From: Lycocorax pyrrhopterus obiensis
Lineage: Eukaryota > Chordata > Aves > Passeriformes > Paradisaeidae
DNA: 64,000 nt
Assembly (NCBI GenBank): GCA_014706295.1
Contig: JACSVZ010000038.1
Location: 2,542,001-2,606,000 of the forward strand
Direction: 5' to 3'
This document shows, in pieces, positions 44,265 to 53,310 of this stretch. The position numbers were made by a program, and so were the translations under genes. Numbering within the stretch: position 1 is the first letter of the stretch; each line of letters opens with the position of its first letter. The notes under the pieces were generated by a model. It did no database searches and had not been told where the DNA came from. It was given only the letters and a program-made list of their open reading frames with translations.

Positions 44265-44370
44265 TCCACAACACATTTCCAGCCATACATAATCTAATAT
44301 ACGTTACCATAGCGCCAATCAATAACTCAGTAGGCCAGCTCCGAAATTATTCTCTTAAAGGGCCAGCGCT
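44265..44370. promoter_or_regulatory. AT-rich island, candidate CNE
   Basis: CCATACATAATCTAATATAC, GTTACCATAGCGCCAATCAA with AATCAATA at 44317-44324, then CTCAGTAGGCC and GAAATTATTCTCTTAAAGG. CCAATCAAT combines a CCAAT word with the recurring RATCAATA word. About 100 bp in strongly GC-rich DNA. Confidence 0.42.
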
Positions 44371-45295
44371 CCTCTTCCTCCCCCTCCCCAGGCCCATCTG
44401 CCTCGTGTCACAGCCCAGAGGAGCCTCGTGTCCCCAGGTCTCACCCGCCAGGCAGGGCACGACGCCGGGCTGGTGGTGACACCCTTCACTCATCACATGC
44501 CCTCCGTGCCACGTCCCTGTGTCACAGCGTGAGGGACGTGTGGGTGCCACCCCCAGGGCACGTCCCTGCCACCACCAGCGGCTCCCTCCCTGCTCTGCAG
44601 CTCCATCTGGGCACAGCTTTCCCCTCCTCAGCATCCCCACGCTCCCTCATCCTGCTCAACAGGATTCTCCGGGCTCCCGGGAGCAGAGGATCCCTGCCCA
44701 GCGGCTCCCTGACCCTGTCACTGCGAGCCTGGGGACAGAGACCTCGGCTCCGGGCCAGCCCCTGCCCTTGGGCAAACCCCCGGGGTGCTGCCCCAAAGCT
44801 CCCGGGAGCACCCTGAGTGCGTTTCCAGCCTGGCTCCCAAAGCACCCCTGGCAGGAACTTCTCCTCCTGCTCCAAATCCAAGGGGGAAAAGCTCCAAAAG
44901 CCCCCAGAGTGGCGATGGCCTCCCTGCAGCCTCCCTGGATTTCACCCCGCCTCAGGAAAAGCGTCCCGAAAGCTGCTCTGCACTCCAGGCATCCCGTACA
45001 AACCCATTCCGCATCCCGGATTTCCAGACCCGAGGCTGTGCCCTCCTGCCCTCAGGCACTCGTGATCCCGCTGGAAAAGTGACAAAGAAGCGGCGGCACC
45101 TGGAGCCGCTTTCCCCGGCGGCCGCGGCGGCTCCTCCCTGCGCAGCCCGAGCCAAACGAGCCCCGCAGCCCCGGCCCGAGCCCTGCAGGGACCGCTCCCG
45201 TTCATAAACCCCTTCACACCGAAACCCAGCCGTGCCAGCCACGGCCGCCTCCTCTATGTCTCAATTCCAGCACAGACAAGCCGGGAAGAATAATT
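44371..45295. other. GC- and CpG-rich spacer
   Basis: CpG density rises at 45060-45200 (ggcggccgcggcggctcctc). No exon or transcript can be supported, and no promoter motif set is recognised. Confidence 0.4.
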
Positions 45296-45593
45296 ACAAG
45301 GGAGCTGGAGAGGGGATCTTCATCAGGAACTGAAGTGACAGGAAAAGGGGAATGAGTTCACACGGAGACAGTGGGTTTAGATCAGATGTCAGGAAAAAAT
45401 TCTTGGCTGTGAGGGGGCACAGGGTGCCCAGAGCAGCTGTGGCTGCCCCTGGATCCCTGGCAGTGTCCAAGGCCAGGTTGGACGGGGCTGGGAGCAGCCT
45501 GGGACAGTGGAAGGTGTCCCTGCCCATGGCAGGGGTGGAACAAGAGGTTGTTAAAGGTCCCTTCCAACCCAAACCGTTCTGGGACTCTGTGAC
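45296..45593 (+). mobile_element. CR1 LINE fragment, 3' end
   Basis: ggatcttcatcaggaactga, agtgacaggaaaaggggaat, gtttagatcagatgtcagga, aaaaattcttggctgtgagg (relic of the FRSDVRKKFLAV ORF2 codons), then the common core and the tail aaccgttctgggactctgtg. A 30-bp internal deletion (gcaggccctgg) precedes cacagggtgcccagagcagc relative to other copies. Confidence 0.92.
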
Positions 45594-46384
45594 AATTAAT
45601 GAGATCCTAATGAGCCTCAGCAAGGGGCACGGGCTGCAAAGTGCCTCATTTTGGGTGGAGTTTGGGAGGTTTCTGCGCTGACCACGTGCTCCTGTTTGAT
45701 TGGCGTCGCCAGAATTCGGAATCTCCCCCTGCACCCCGGGCTGAGCATTCCACGCCCTGGGAATGAACTGAAGCTGCTGCTGCTGCTGCCGGCGGCTGTC
45801 CCGGGCTGCTCCCGCCCCCTCAGCACCACGGGAAACACTTTGGGGGCGATTTTAAGGTTTTGCTTTTTTCGAAGCTCACAACAAAACACTCTGCAAAGGC
45901 AAAGGAGATGCTGGAGCTGTGAGCTGGGTGTAGGCAGGGTCTGGTTGCACCCCACTCCTGTGAGCACGAGGAGTCCTCTTGCAAGAAAAGCCCGTAGATT
46001 TTCATGGGAAACTGGGGATTTTTCGCCCCTTTTATCTCATCACACCCCCAAAACGTTTTCGTGGAAACCCTGACCGAGCGCCCTCCCTGAGAGCTCTGCA
46101 TTTGCCACATTTCTACCCCGGAGATGCGTGGCTGTGGGCACCGATGACCTCGCCGAGCTGGCATCCCACGGGAGGACCCTTGGGCACAGCCTCAGGAACC
46201 AAATCTCGCGTCGGGGAGAAGCTCCAGCGCCACAAGGTCCCTGCAGCCGCCCCCTGCCCCAGCGGCATCCCCGGGCAGGGCTGGAGCCGGGGCCCCCGGG
46301 GAGCCCTCTCGGCATGGCCAGCTGCCTTCCAGCAGCCCCCGAAGGGCAGCGCGGCCCCGGCAGCGCTGTCAGCCAGGCTCTACG
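45594..46384. other. Spacer, CpG-rich in right part
   Basis: No exon recognised. CpGs are frequent from about 46120 to 46380. A (CTG)n-like stretch, gctgctgctgctgctgcc, lies at 45773-45790. Confidence 0.4.
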
Positions 46385-46560
46385 TCTTCCATTAATTCAC
46401 TTCACACTGTCCATATTGATCGGCTCTGCTCTCTCCCCGGTGCCCCCCCTCGCAGCCCTCCCCCCCGCCGGCTGCTGCACCGCTGGGCAGCCCAGCCTGC
46501 ATGCTGCATGATCCATACAAACTCACTTACTCAGGGAAATCAATGGGCTCGAAAGAGCAC
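46385..46560. promoter_or_regulatory. Bipartite AT-rich island
   Basis: CCATTAATTCACTTCACAC and CCATATTGATCGGC at the left. CATGCTGCATGATCCATAC, AAACTCACTTACTCAGGG and GAAATCAATGGGC lie at the right, separated by about 60 bp of C-rich DNA. ATTGATC/ATCAAT words occur in both halves. No coding support. Confidence 0.35.
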
Positions 46561-46965
46561 ACGCAGCAAGGCGAGGAGTCTGTCTGGGGATCGACCGCCC
46601 AGCAAGGAGACACAGAGAGCAGCAGCCCGTGCCCCGCCGCTGCCCGGCGCCCCGGGGGCCGGGGGGTCCCGCTGCCACCCCGCCACACCCCCCTGCGTGC
46701 CACAGCCCCCCGCGGGATGCTGGGGACAGGGGGCGGCCATCCCGGGGGGTTTCCTGCCCGGAAGGGATGTTTCACCTCGGGCAGGGGCAGGGGAGGGTCC
46801 CGCCGGGATCGCTGCCTCCTCCCCCCAGACCCAAGAGGAAGCTCAGCCCCCTCTGATGCTCCAGCCAGCGCAGGCTCCAGCACCCTCCCTTTGGTTCTCC
46901 TCAGCTTCAGCCAAGGCACGCTGCAGCCGTGCCTCAGTTTCCCCATGTTTAACCAGCAGGGCGAA
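46561..46965. other. CpG-rich spacer
   Basis: Dense C/G (cgccgctgcccggcgccccg) and many CpGs. No gene recognised. Confidence 0.35.
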
Positions 46966-47228
46966 TCCCAGAATTCCAGCATTATTTGGGTGCCCGGGGT
47001 TGATGGGTTAAAGCCCTTCTCGTTCCACCCCTTCCACTGTCCCAGGCTGCTCCCAGCCCCGTCCACCCTGGCCTTGGACACTGCCAGGGATCCAGGGGCA
47101 GCCACAGCTGCTCTGGGCACCCTGTGCCAGGGCCTCCCCACCCTCCCAGGGAACAATTCCTTCCCAATATCCCATCTAATTCTACTTTCCTTCAGCTTAA
47201 AGCCTTTCCCCCTTGTCCTGTCACTGGG
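46966..47228 (-). mobile_element. CR1 LINE fragment
   Basis: aatcccagaattccagcatt is a decayed reverse tail. Then come ccttccactgtcccaggctg, ccttggacactgccagggat, ccagggaacaattccttccc, aatatcccatctaattctac and ccccttgtcctgtcactggg. Between tail and core about 25 bp are missing or changed. Confidence 0.88.
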
Positions 47229-47424
47229 TGCCCAAGGAAGCTGGAAGGATGTTCCCCTTCCAGCCAGTTTCAGGGTTAGGGGATGCCCTGCTCTGCCAGG
47301 CCTGTCCACGGCAGCAATAACCGGTTCTGGACTGAGGAGAAGCTAAAATTGAGGATTTTTTGCCCCCCTCTCGGAGCACCTCTGGCCCAGTTTGCCCTGG
47401 GAAACTGTTGCCACTGCACAGGCA

Positions 47425-47585
47425 GCATCGGGGTGATTAATAAATCCTGCCAGAAGAGCTGCTGCTGTGCTGAGTTTGCCCATCAAGGAAGGAAATCTTT
47501 ATTTATATATATTCTATAAACTAATTTTTGCATCATTGCAATAAATCCATCTTCCAGCCGTCAGCTGCAATCCGCCGTCAGGCCC
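47425..47585. promoter_or_regulatory. AT-rich island next to a CpG-rich stretch
   Basis: GGTGATTAATAAATCCTGCC, AAATCTTTATTTATATATAT, TCTATAAACTAATTTTTGC and CATTGCAATAAATCC. TTTATTTATATATATTC could serve as a TATA-like element and ATTGCAATAAA holds a C/EBP-like ATTGCAAT. CpG-rich DNA starts immediately after it. Promoter identity not established. Confidence 0.35.
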
Positions 47586-48600
47586 GGCCACGTGCGGCTC
47601 CGGGCGGGATGCGGGGGGGTGCGGGGAGCAGGAACGGGAGCATCCCGGCACCGCTGGTCCTGGGGGAGTCCCTGGGGTGCCCACCGGGGCTGGAGCCAAA
47701 ATGGGAACTTGGGGTCATGTCCGGGGGGAAAAGGAGCGGCTGGGGCCCCCCTGTGTGCGGGTTTGTCATGTGGGGGGACCCCGGGGGCATCGAGGGACCG
47801 GGGTGTCACCGCACCGAGGAACCGGGACCCCAGCGGGCTGGGAGCCGCTGCCTCACCGGGGAGGAACTGGGGGAACTGGGAAGGCCCCGAGCCGGTGCTG
47901 CCGGCCCAGTACCGGTAAATGCCGGCAGTGCCCTGCGTGGCGGGGGGAGCCTCTTCCCAGCAGCCCCCTCCCCTCCCCGGGGCAGTGCGGTTGTGCTGGA
48001 GACACCGAGTCTGTGCTCCGCAGGCTCCAGCCCCTGAGCAGCGCTGGGGGCAGTGCGGGGCTCGGGGAGCAGCGGCAGAGTTATGGGGACAGCCACTGCC
48101 CCCTCCCCAAAACCATCCTCCAGCGCCGGGATGTCCCTCGGGGGGTCGGTTTGGGGGACAGGAGGTGGCAGTGAAGGTCCTGAGCAGCCTCTGCTGGGAC
48201 CCGGTGGCTTTTTGGGCTGGGACCTCGTCCGGGGGTGGCTGCACCCCGAGGCGGCTGCACCCCTGAGCCACGGAGCATCCCGAGATAGGAATTGCACGAG
48301 AAGCCGGGGTTCCCGGACAGCCTGAGGGGTGTCCCCCTCTCCCCTGACAGCCCGGGGCGTTCCCCAGGAGCAGCACTGCCGCTGGGGGAAGATTTCGGTG
48401 TCTCATCCCCTCCCCCTGCCCGGGAGCGGCTCTGCTGCCCGGCCCCGTCCCAGCACAGCCCGGGGCCAGCGGCCGCGGATCGAACCCAGCCGAGTGCCCG
48501 GCAGGAGCTGCGGGCAGGGATCCACTGGGAGATGAGTCTGCTGGGCCTCAGCCAGGCCAGGAGGGGCCGCAGCCGCGGCTCCAGCCCGGACCAGGGGGTG
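47586..48600. other. CpG-rich stretch, possible CpG island
   Basis: CG dinucleotides are visibly frequent (for example ggcccggccacgtgcggctc and ccagcggccgcggatcgaac). Frames on both strands are open for up to 280 codons because of composition. No exon with splice sites or domain is recognised. It could mark an unannotated promoter, or may just be GC-rich DNA. Confidence 0.4.
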
Positions 48601-49019
48601 CCAGGAGGGTGAGGAAGGCTCAGAGCAGGGGGGACGGAGCAAGGTTGCCATCAGCTCCCCTGTTCAGCAAGCAGAGCCCCCCGAGCCCTCCCCAGGGGGC
48701 TTCCCCGTTTTGGGGGGCCGCAGGGCTCTCCGCCCCCCTCCCCTCCCCTCCAGGTCAGGATGGGGCTGCTGGGGTGCAGCAAAGGCCCCTGGACCCCACC
48801 CCTTCCTGACCTTGTCTGGCAGGATGTGGGGAGGTTGGTGGGAGTGGGGGTCACCCCCATGGGCAGTGGGAATTGGGAACTGGAAGCCCCCACGCCCAAC
48901 CCTGGCACCCAGACCCCCACCCTGCCCAGAGACCCCCACCCCAGCACATCCCCCTGTCCTGAGGTCCCTGCAGAGCCCTGGAGGGACCCATCTTGGGGGA
49001 CACTGGCACAGGCTTTGGG
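48601..49019. other. GC-rich spacer
   Basis: Nothing recognised. Confidence 0.3.
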
Positions 49020-49145
49020 AACAAAACTCTGAGTTGCTTTTCTATCATTTTCCACCTGGTTTATCCCTTTCCCCCCGCTTTCCCGGGCCTGCCAGCCCTG
49101 GCACTCGTTATGGAGGTAACGAAGGGCCCTGTGCATAGCAATGAG
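49020..49145. promoter_or_regulatory. Mildly AT-rich block
   Basis: CTGAGTTGCTTTTCTATC, CATTTTCCACCTGG (an E-box CACCTG, SNAI/ZEB-like), ACTCGTTATGGAGGTAACG and GCAATGAGATTGATTGACC. Weak candidate element just upstream of an RFX-like site. Confidence 0.28.
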
Positions 49146-49223
49146 ATTGATTGACCCCGCTGACCCCAGCCAGGGCCTGGGCTCCCTCCAGGGCACCCAG
49201 GTCACCGGCTGCTGACCATCACT

Positions 49224-49238
49224 GGTTGCCACGGTGAC
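49224..49238 (+). promoter_or_regulatory. RFX X-box-like site
   Basis: GGTTGCCACGGTGAC is close to the X-box GTTGCC-AT-GGCAAC: the left half is perfect, the centre is AC, and the right half has GTGAC in place of GCAAC. It lies between the inverted arms CACTGG (49220-49225) and CCAGTG (49240-49245). Confidence 0.35.
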
Positions 49239-49514
49239 ACCAGTGGTCCCTAGGGATGGATGGGGGGCTCTGGGATGCAGGGGGCTGCCGGGGCAGGTCA
49301 GAGTGTCAAGGCTGCTGCTTTAGTGGGATGCTGCTGGTTTGGGGAGGGTGAGAGTTAAATTCCCAGCCCGGGTGGGACCCAAGGGGCAGATCCCTTCCAA
49401 GGGGAGCAGGGCACGGGGTGCCAGGGGGTACCAGATCACCTGTGAGGGTGGGCGTGGTGTGTTCTCTGGGGAAACTGAGGCATAGAGGGACGCGGGGTGG
49501 CACAGCAGGAACCC

Positions 49515-49880
49515 AGGAGTGATGGGAGCCAGTGGGGAGAGGGAAGAAAGGCTGGGGAGAGGAAAGGGCAGACAGGGGGTGTGGAGAGGGGTGGAAGCGG
49601 GGAGAGGTCAAGGGTGGAGGTTTGGGTGGGGAGTGCAGGGTGAAAGGTGGAGGGGTGCAGGGCAGGATGGGGGTGCAGGGGTGCAGCGTGAGGGGTTTTG
49701 GGGTGTGGGGCAGGGGGCAGGGAGAGGAGTGGTGGGGTGCAGGATGAAGGGCGCAGGGGGGAAGGACAGGATGGAGGGGTGAAGTGTGAGGGGTTGTGGG
49801 GGCCAGGGCGGCGGCAGGGTGAGGTGCAGGGTGAGCGGTACAAGGTGAGGGGTACAAGGTGAGGGGTGCAGGATGAGAGT
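49515..49880 (+). repeat. G-rich minisatellite (GGTGCAGG / GGGGTG units)
   Basis: Imperfect tandem of motifs such as gggtgcagggtgagggg and ggtgcagcgtgaggggtttt. G-triplets are spaced every 5-10 bp over about 350 bp, giving strong G-quadruplex potential on the plus strand. Unit length varies, so the array is diverged. The minus strand is C-rich and open (PCTPHPA-type repeats). Confidence 0.85.
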
Positions 49881-49911
49881 CCCGCCCGGGGACCCCAATT
49901 CCTGGGCTCCG

Positions 49912-49925
49912 CTGCCCTCTAGCGG
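49912..49925 (-). promoter_or_regulatory. CTCF-like core motif
   Basis: CTGCCCTCTAGCGG is the reverse complement of CCGCTAGAGGGCAG. It fits the CTCF core CCASYAGRKGGCRS at all positions but the third. It sits at the left edge of the CpG-rich block. Occupancy unknown. Confidence 0.5.
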
Positions 49926-50258
49926 GCAGGTCCCGCCCCTCCCGGCTGCGCTGTCCCCGCGCTGTCCCCTTGTCCCCTCTCCTGGGGGTCCCGGAGCCGC
50001 CCCCGCCCTGTCCCCAGGATCCCGCGTGGGGCCACTGCCGTCCCCCGGGGGGACACGGCGGGGACGGGTCCCCGGGGTGAAGGGGATGGGGGCAGCTGCG
50101 GGCGGCTCTGGGGTTAAAGGCACCCAGCCCGCCCTCGGGGGATCCCCCGTGCGGGACCCGCGGGTCACCGCCGGGGTTCCCTGTGTCCCCCCCGGTCCCC
50201 CCGCGCCCACCGGGTCCCCCCGACCCCCGGACCCGCGGTCCTGCAGTTCCCGCAGCGG

Positions 50259-50272
50259 CCGCCAGGTGACGC
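50259..50272 (+). promoter_or_regulatory. Weaker CTCF-like motif, opposite orientation
   Basis: CCGCCAGGTGACGC fits the CTCF core CCASYAGRKGGCRS with mismatches at positions 3 and 11. It lies about 340 bp from the stronger minus-strand match, so the two would be divergently oriented. Confidence 0.28.
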
Positions 50273-50319
50273 CAGGAGCCCTCCCCGGCCGCGGGGACCG
50301 GAGCGGGACCAGCCCCGAC

Positions 50320-51075
50320 CGTGTCCTGTCCCTGTGTCCGTCCCTGTGTCCGGTCCGTGGGTCTGTCCCTGTCCTGTCCCAGTGTCCTGTCCGTGTCTGT
50401 CCCTGTGTCCGTCCCTGTGTCCGGTCCGTGGGTCTGTCCCTGTCCTGTCCCAGTGTCCTGTCCGTGTTTGTCCCTGTGTCTGTCCCTGTCCTGTCCCTGT
50501 GTCCCGGTTCCCGTGTCTGTGTGTCTGTCCCTGTGTCCCTGTGTCCCTGTGTCCCGTCCCCGTTCTGTAACCGTCCCTGTCCCTGTCACCAGCCCTGCTC
50601 TATCCCCCAGCCCTGCTCCTGTGCACTGCCTTGTCCCCAGCCCTGCCCCTGTCCCTGTGCTCAGCCCTGTCCCTGTCTCCGTCCCCAGACACGATTCTGT
50701 CCTGTCCCTGTCCCCAGCCCTATACCCGACCCTGGCTCTGTCCCTGCACCCTGTCCTGAACCCGTCCCTGTCTTCAGCCCCCACCCGATCCCTGTTCCGG
50801 TCCCCAGCCCTTTTTCCAGCCCTGTCCCTGTCCCCAGACCTGTTCCTGTGCCCAGCCCCATCCCCAGCCCTGTCCCTGTCCTCAGCCTCATCTCCAAGCC
50901 TGTTCCCAGCCCTGTCCCTGTCCTGTCCCCGTCCCTGAGCCCATTTCCGTCCCTTCCCCTGTCCCCAGTCCCGTCTCCAGCCCTGTTCCTGACTGCAGCC
51001 CTGTCCTCAGCCCAGTCCCTATGTCCAGCCCCTGCCCTGTGTTTGTCCCTGTCCCCAGCCCCGTCCCTGCCCACC
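50320..51075 (+). repeat. C/T-rich minisatellite (CCTGTCCC units)
   Basis: About 750 bp of CCTGTCCCTGTCCCCAGC-type units with a 6-bp subrepeat (CTGTCC). The left part contains a larger duplicated segment, with starts at 50334 and 50405 (period about 71 bp, gtgtccgtccctgtgtccgg). The plus strand reads PCPVPVLSLS in all frames and the minus strand reads [10 protein letters not shown]. The long frames here are artefacts. Confidence 0.93.
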
Positions 51076-51949
51076 CCGCCTCCTGGCGCTGGGCTGGTGC
51101 TCAGCATTCCGCAGGGGTGGCACACCCCCAGCCCCTCTCCGCACCGCCCTTGGTGGCACCGGCCGGGCTGAGTCTCGCTGGGCAGCCCCGGCTCGGTGGC
51201 ACCTGGGTCACCCGACGCTCGGGACACGCGGCCACACCTCGGGCTTCGGCCGGGGACGGGAAATTCCTGGTTCTGCTCCTGCCCCTCTGACGTGGGTGAG
51301 CCGTGGGCTGGGGTCAGGGCACAGCTGGGGACCCGCTGGGGTTCAGCCGGATCCCGGCAGCCGGGATGGGCCCCTGGACACAGCCCGGGACAGTGACAGA
51401 GGGGCAGCTGGAGCAGGGACACAGCACCCCGTGGAGAGGCAGGAGAGGGCTCAGCATTCCCGTCCCCTGCAGCCTCCCTGTTCCCATCAGATATTTCGGG
51501 AAGCGACACCTCCACATCCCGCCCGGTGCCAGGGATGCGCGGGGCTGGGGCAAACTCCCCCCCCGCTCTGCCCGGAGCGCTGCGGTTGGAGCCGTGGAGT
51601 GGAAGTAACAGGCGGTGACACCGCTGCCCAAAAGCCGCCACCAGAACAATGGGCGGGAGCGCGGGGGACGCAGGCGGCCACGCCGCCCCCAACGCTCGCC
51701 AAGGAGCCGGGGACATCCTGGGGACACCCTGCACGGGCACCTGGCGTCCCACCCGAGGGACACCCCACCCACGGGACTGGGTGGCCCAAAGGGGTGACGA
51801 AGGCACCGTGAGGAAGGGCTGGAATTCCCGAGGGTGGCACTGGGGCCATCGCACCGGGGGCACCCGCCCAGCCCGGGCTGAGCAGCCGCCGGCCCTGACG
51901 GGGAGAAAGTGAGGGAACAGAAAATGGCAGGAGAGACAACGGAGGAGCG
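51076..51949. other. GC-rich spacer, nothing recognised
   Basis: No exon, repeat or RNA gene recognised. Confidence 0.35.
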
Positions 51950-52145
51950 GGGCTGCTTTGCCTTTAAAATAATGCAGCAAAATTAGCAGCTCTGCAGTCA
52001 TTAATATGCAAAAATGCAAATGAGGAGGTAATTAAGCTGCAGTCCTCCGGAGGATATTTCCATCATAATGAATTCCATTGTCAGGGAAAGAGCAGCCAGG
52101 CAGATTTATGGTGCTTACATGAATAAAAAATATGAGTATCCAAGT
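51950..52145. promoter_or_regulatory. AT-rich island with paired octamer and homeodomain sites
   Basis: TTTAAAATAATGCAGC, AAAATTAGCAG and CATTAATATGC lead to ATGCAAAAATGCAAAT (52006-52021). That is an octamer-like ATGCAAAA followed directly by the perfect POU octamer ATGCAAAT (52014-52021). GGAGGTAATTAAGC follows, with TAATTA at 52029-52034. Further right lie CATAATGAATTCCATTGTC (SOX-like CATTGT) and GCTTACATGAATAAAAAATA. By motif density this is the strongest enhancer candidate in the window. Confidence 0.5.
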
Positions 52146-52945
52146 GGTGTCCTTGCTGCCGGCTGCTGTCCCCTGCCCCAGCCGAGGAGGGCACAGGGCA
52201 CAATTCCGGGTCCCCAGCCGAGGAGGGCACGGGGCACTGAGGAGGTGTCCATCCCTTGTGCCATCCCGGCTGGCACTGCCCGTCGCCGAGGCACAGCAGC
52301 AGCCGGGCACTTGGGTACCTGCAACAGGGCAGGGGAAAAACAGCTCCTTCCTTCCCTTCCCTCCGTGCCACAGCTCCCGGCAAACCCCCAGCGAGACCTG
52401 TGCCAGGGCCATGCCGGTTCCCCGGGAGCCACAGAGGGACTGGGGACACCCAAGCCAGGAGGTGACTCTTCCCCACGGGATCCCAATACGGTGGAGCTCT
52501 CCCAGGGACACCCTGGGCTGGCCAGTGACACGTCTCTGCAAGGAGCCGGGGTCTGAACACACCAGGACCCTCTCGTCCTGCTCCTGTGAGAGCTGGATCA
52601 TCACCTGCTCCATCCCTCTCTTCCCACCTCATGAGTGCACTGGGGGTCAGGACCCGGCCAAGGCTGGCACTGGGGACACAGGGACACTTGGACACCAGGA
52701 AGGCGGCAGCTCCAAGCTGGAGGGACGGCCCATGGGTATCCCCAGGGTCTGGGGTGCTGCCAGCCAGACCTCTGAGCCACGCAGGTGATGCCCCAGCCCC
52801 AGAGCTACCAGTCCTTGGCCATGGGGTCAAGTGTCCATCTGGGGGGTCAGCCCCGTTCCCTGAGCCACCCGTGGGTGCCCCCGGGCAGCCCCAGACCTGG
52901 CGGGCGAGGGCTGGGGCTCAGCCTTCCCCTTTCATTCCCGCCAGC
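52146..52945. other. GC-rich spacer with local duplication
   Basis: A short direct repeat ccagccgaggagggcacrggg occurs at 52179-52199 and again at about 52214-52234. No exon is recognised. Confidence 0.4.
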
Positions 52946-52949
52946 GGCG

Positions 52950-53300
52950 TCCGCCACGGAAAACAAACCAAAACGCACCCAAAACGAAATAGTTGGCCGC
53001 GTGCCACCCTGCAGCTGCCGGCTCCGGCTCAGCCTGGCATTTTTCAAATGTCACGGCAAAAGGCTGCGGGGCCGCCCGGCTCGGGGGGCTCGGCACCGGC
53101 GGGGGGCTGGGGACAGGAGGGGGACGGGAAGGGGTGCGGGAGAGGGGGAAGGGACACCCGCCACCCTTGCAGCTGTCATTGTCACCCCCAAGGTGAGGAG
53201 CGGGCTGGGGGAGGCGCAGGGAGCTGCGGTGGGTGGGAGGGAAGCGGCTCCATCTTGGCGTCGGTGCGGTCGAGGCGACGGGAGACGATTGAAGAAAAAA
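52950..53300. other. CpG-rich stretch, candidate promoter region
   Basis: Dense CpG (ggggccgcccggctcggggg, gcgtcggtgcggtcgaggcg) following an A-rich block AAACAAACCAAAACGCACCC. It contains a YY1-like word and is followed by GGGAATAAAAGCAGGG, a TATA-like stretch. No ORF or splice site with support lies downstream. Promoter status is conjecture. Confidence 0.35.
53246..53260 (+). promoter_or_regulatory. YY1-like motif
   Basis: GGCTCCATCTTGGCG holds CCATCTTG, close to the YY1 promoter consensus GCCGCCATCTTG. It is located in CpG-rich DNA. Single-motif evidence. Confidence 0.35.
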
Positions 53301-53310
53301 GGGAATAAAA

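Larger units (their letters stand above)
49885..50330. other. CpG-rich block, possible CpG island
   Basis: Very dense CG (ggggggacacggcggggacg, ccccgacccccggacccgcg, cccgcagcggccgccaggtg) between two minisatellites. It holds the CTCF-like words annotated separately. No TSS or exon is recognised. Confidence 0.45.

Noticed and set aside
42619..44292. 557-codon plus-strand open frame
   Set aside because: It runs through the (CCCAT)n array, has no recognisable domain and is rich in Pro/Ser/Gly. Minus-strand frames of 300 codons overlap it. A product of GC-rich composition.
47470..47560. TATA-like TTTATTTATATATATTC as a core promoter for the following CpG-rich DNA
   Set aside because: Kept only as part of an AT-rich island. 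No initiator, exon or conserved ORF downstream supports a promoter call.
49306..52019. Two minus-strand frames of 492 and 452 codons
   Set aside because: Both are open because they cross the G-rich and CTGTCC minisatellites and CpG-rich DNA. The translations are DRTGTG-type repeats without a domain.
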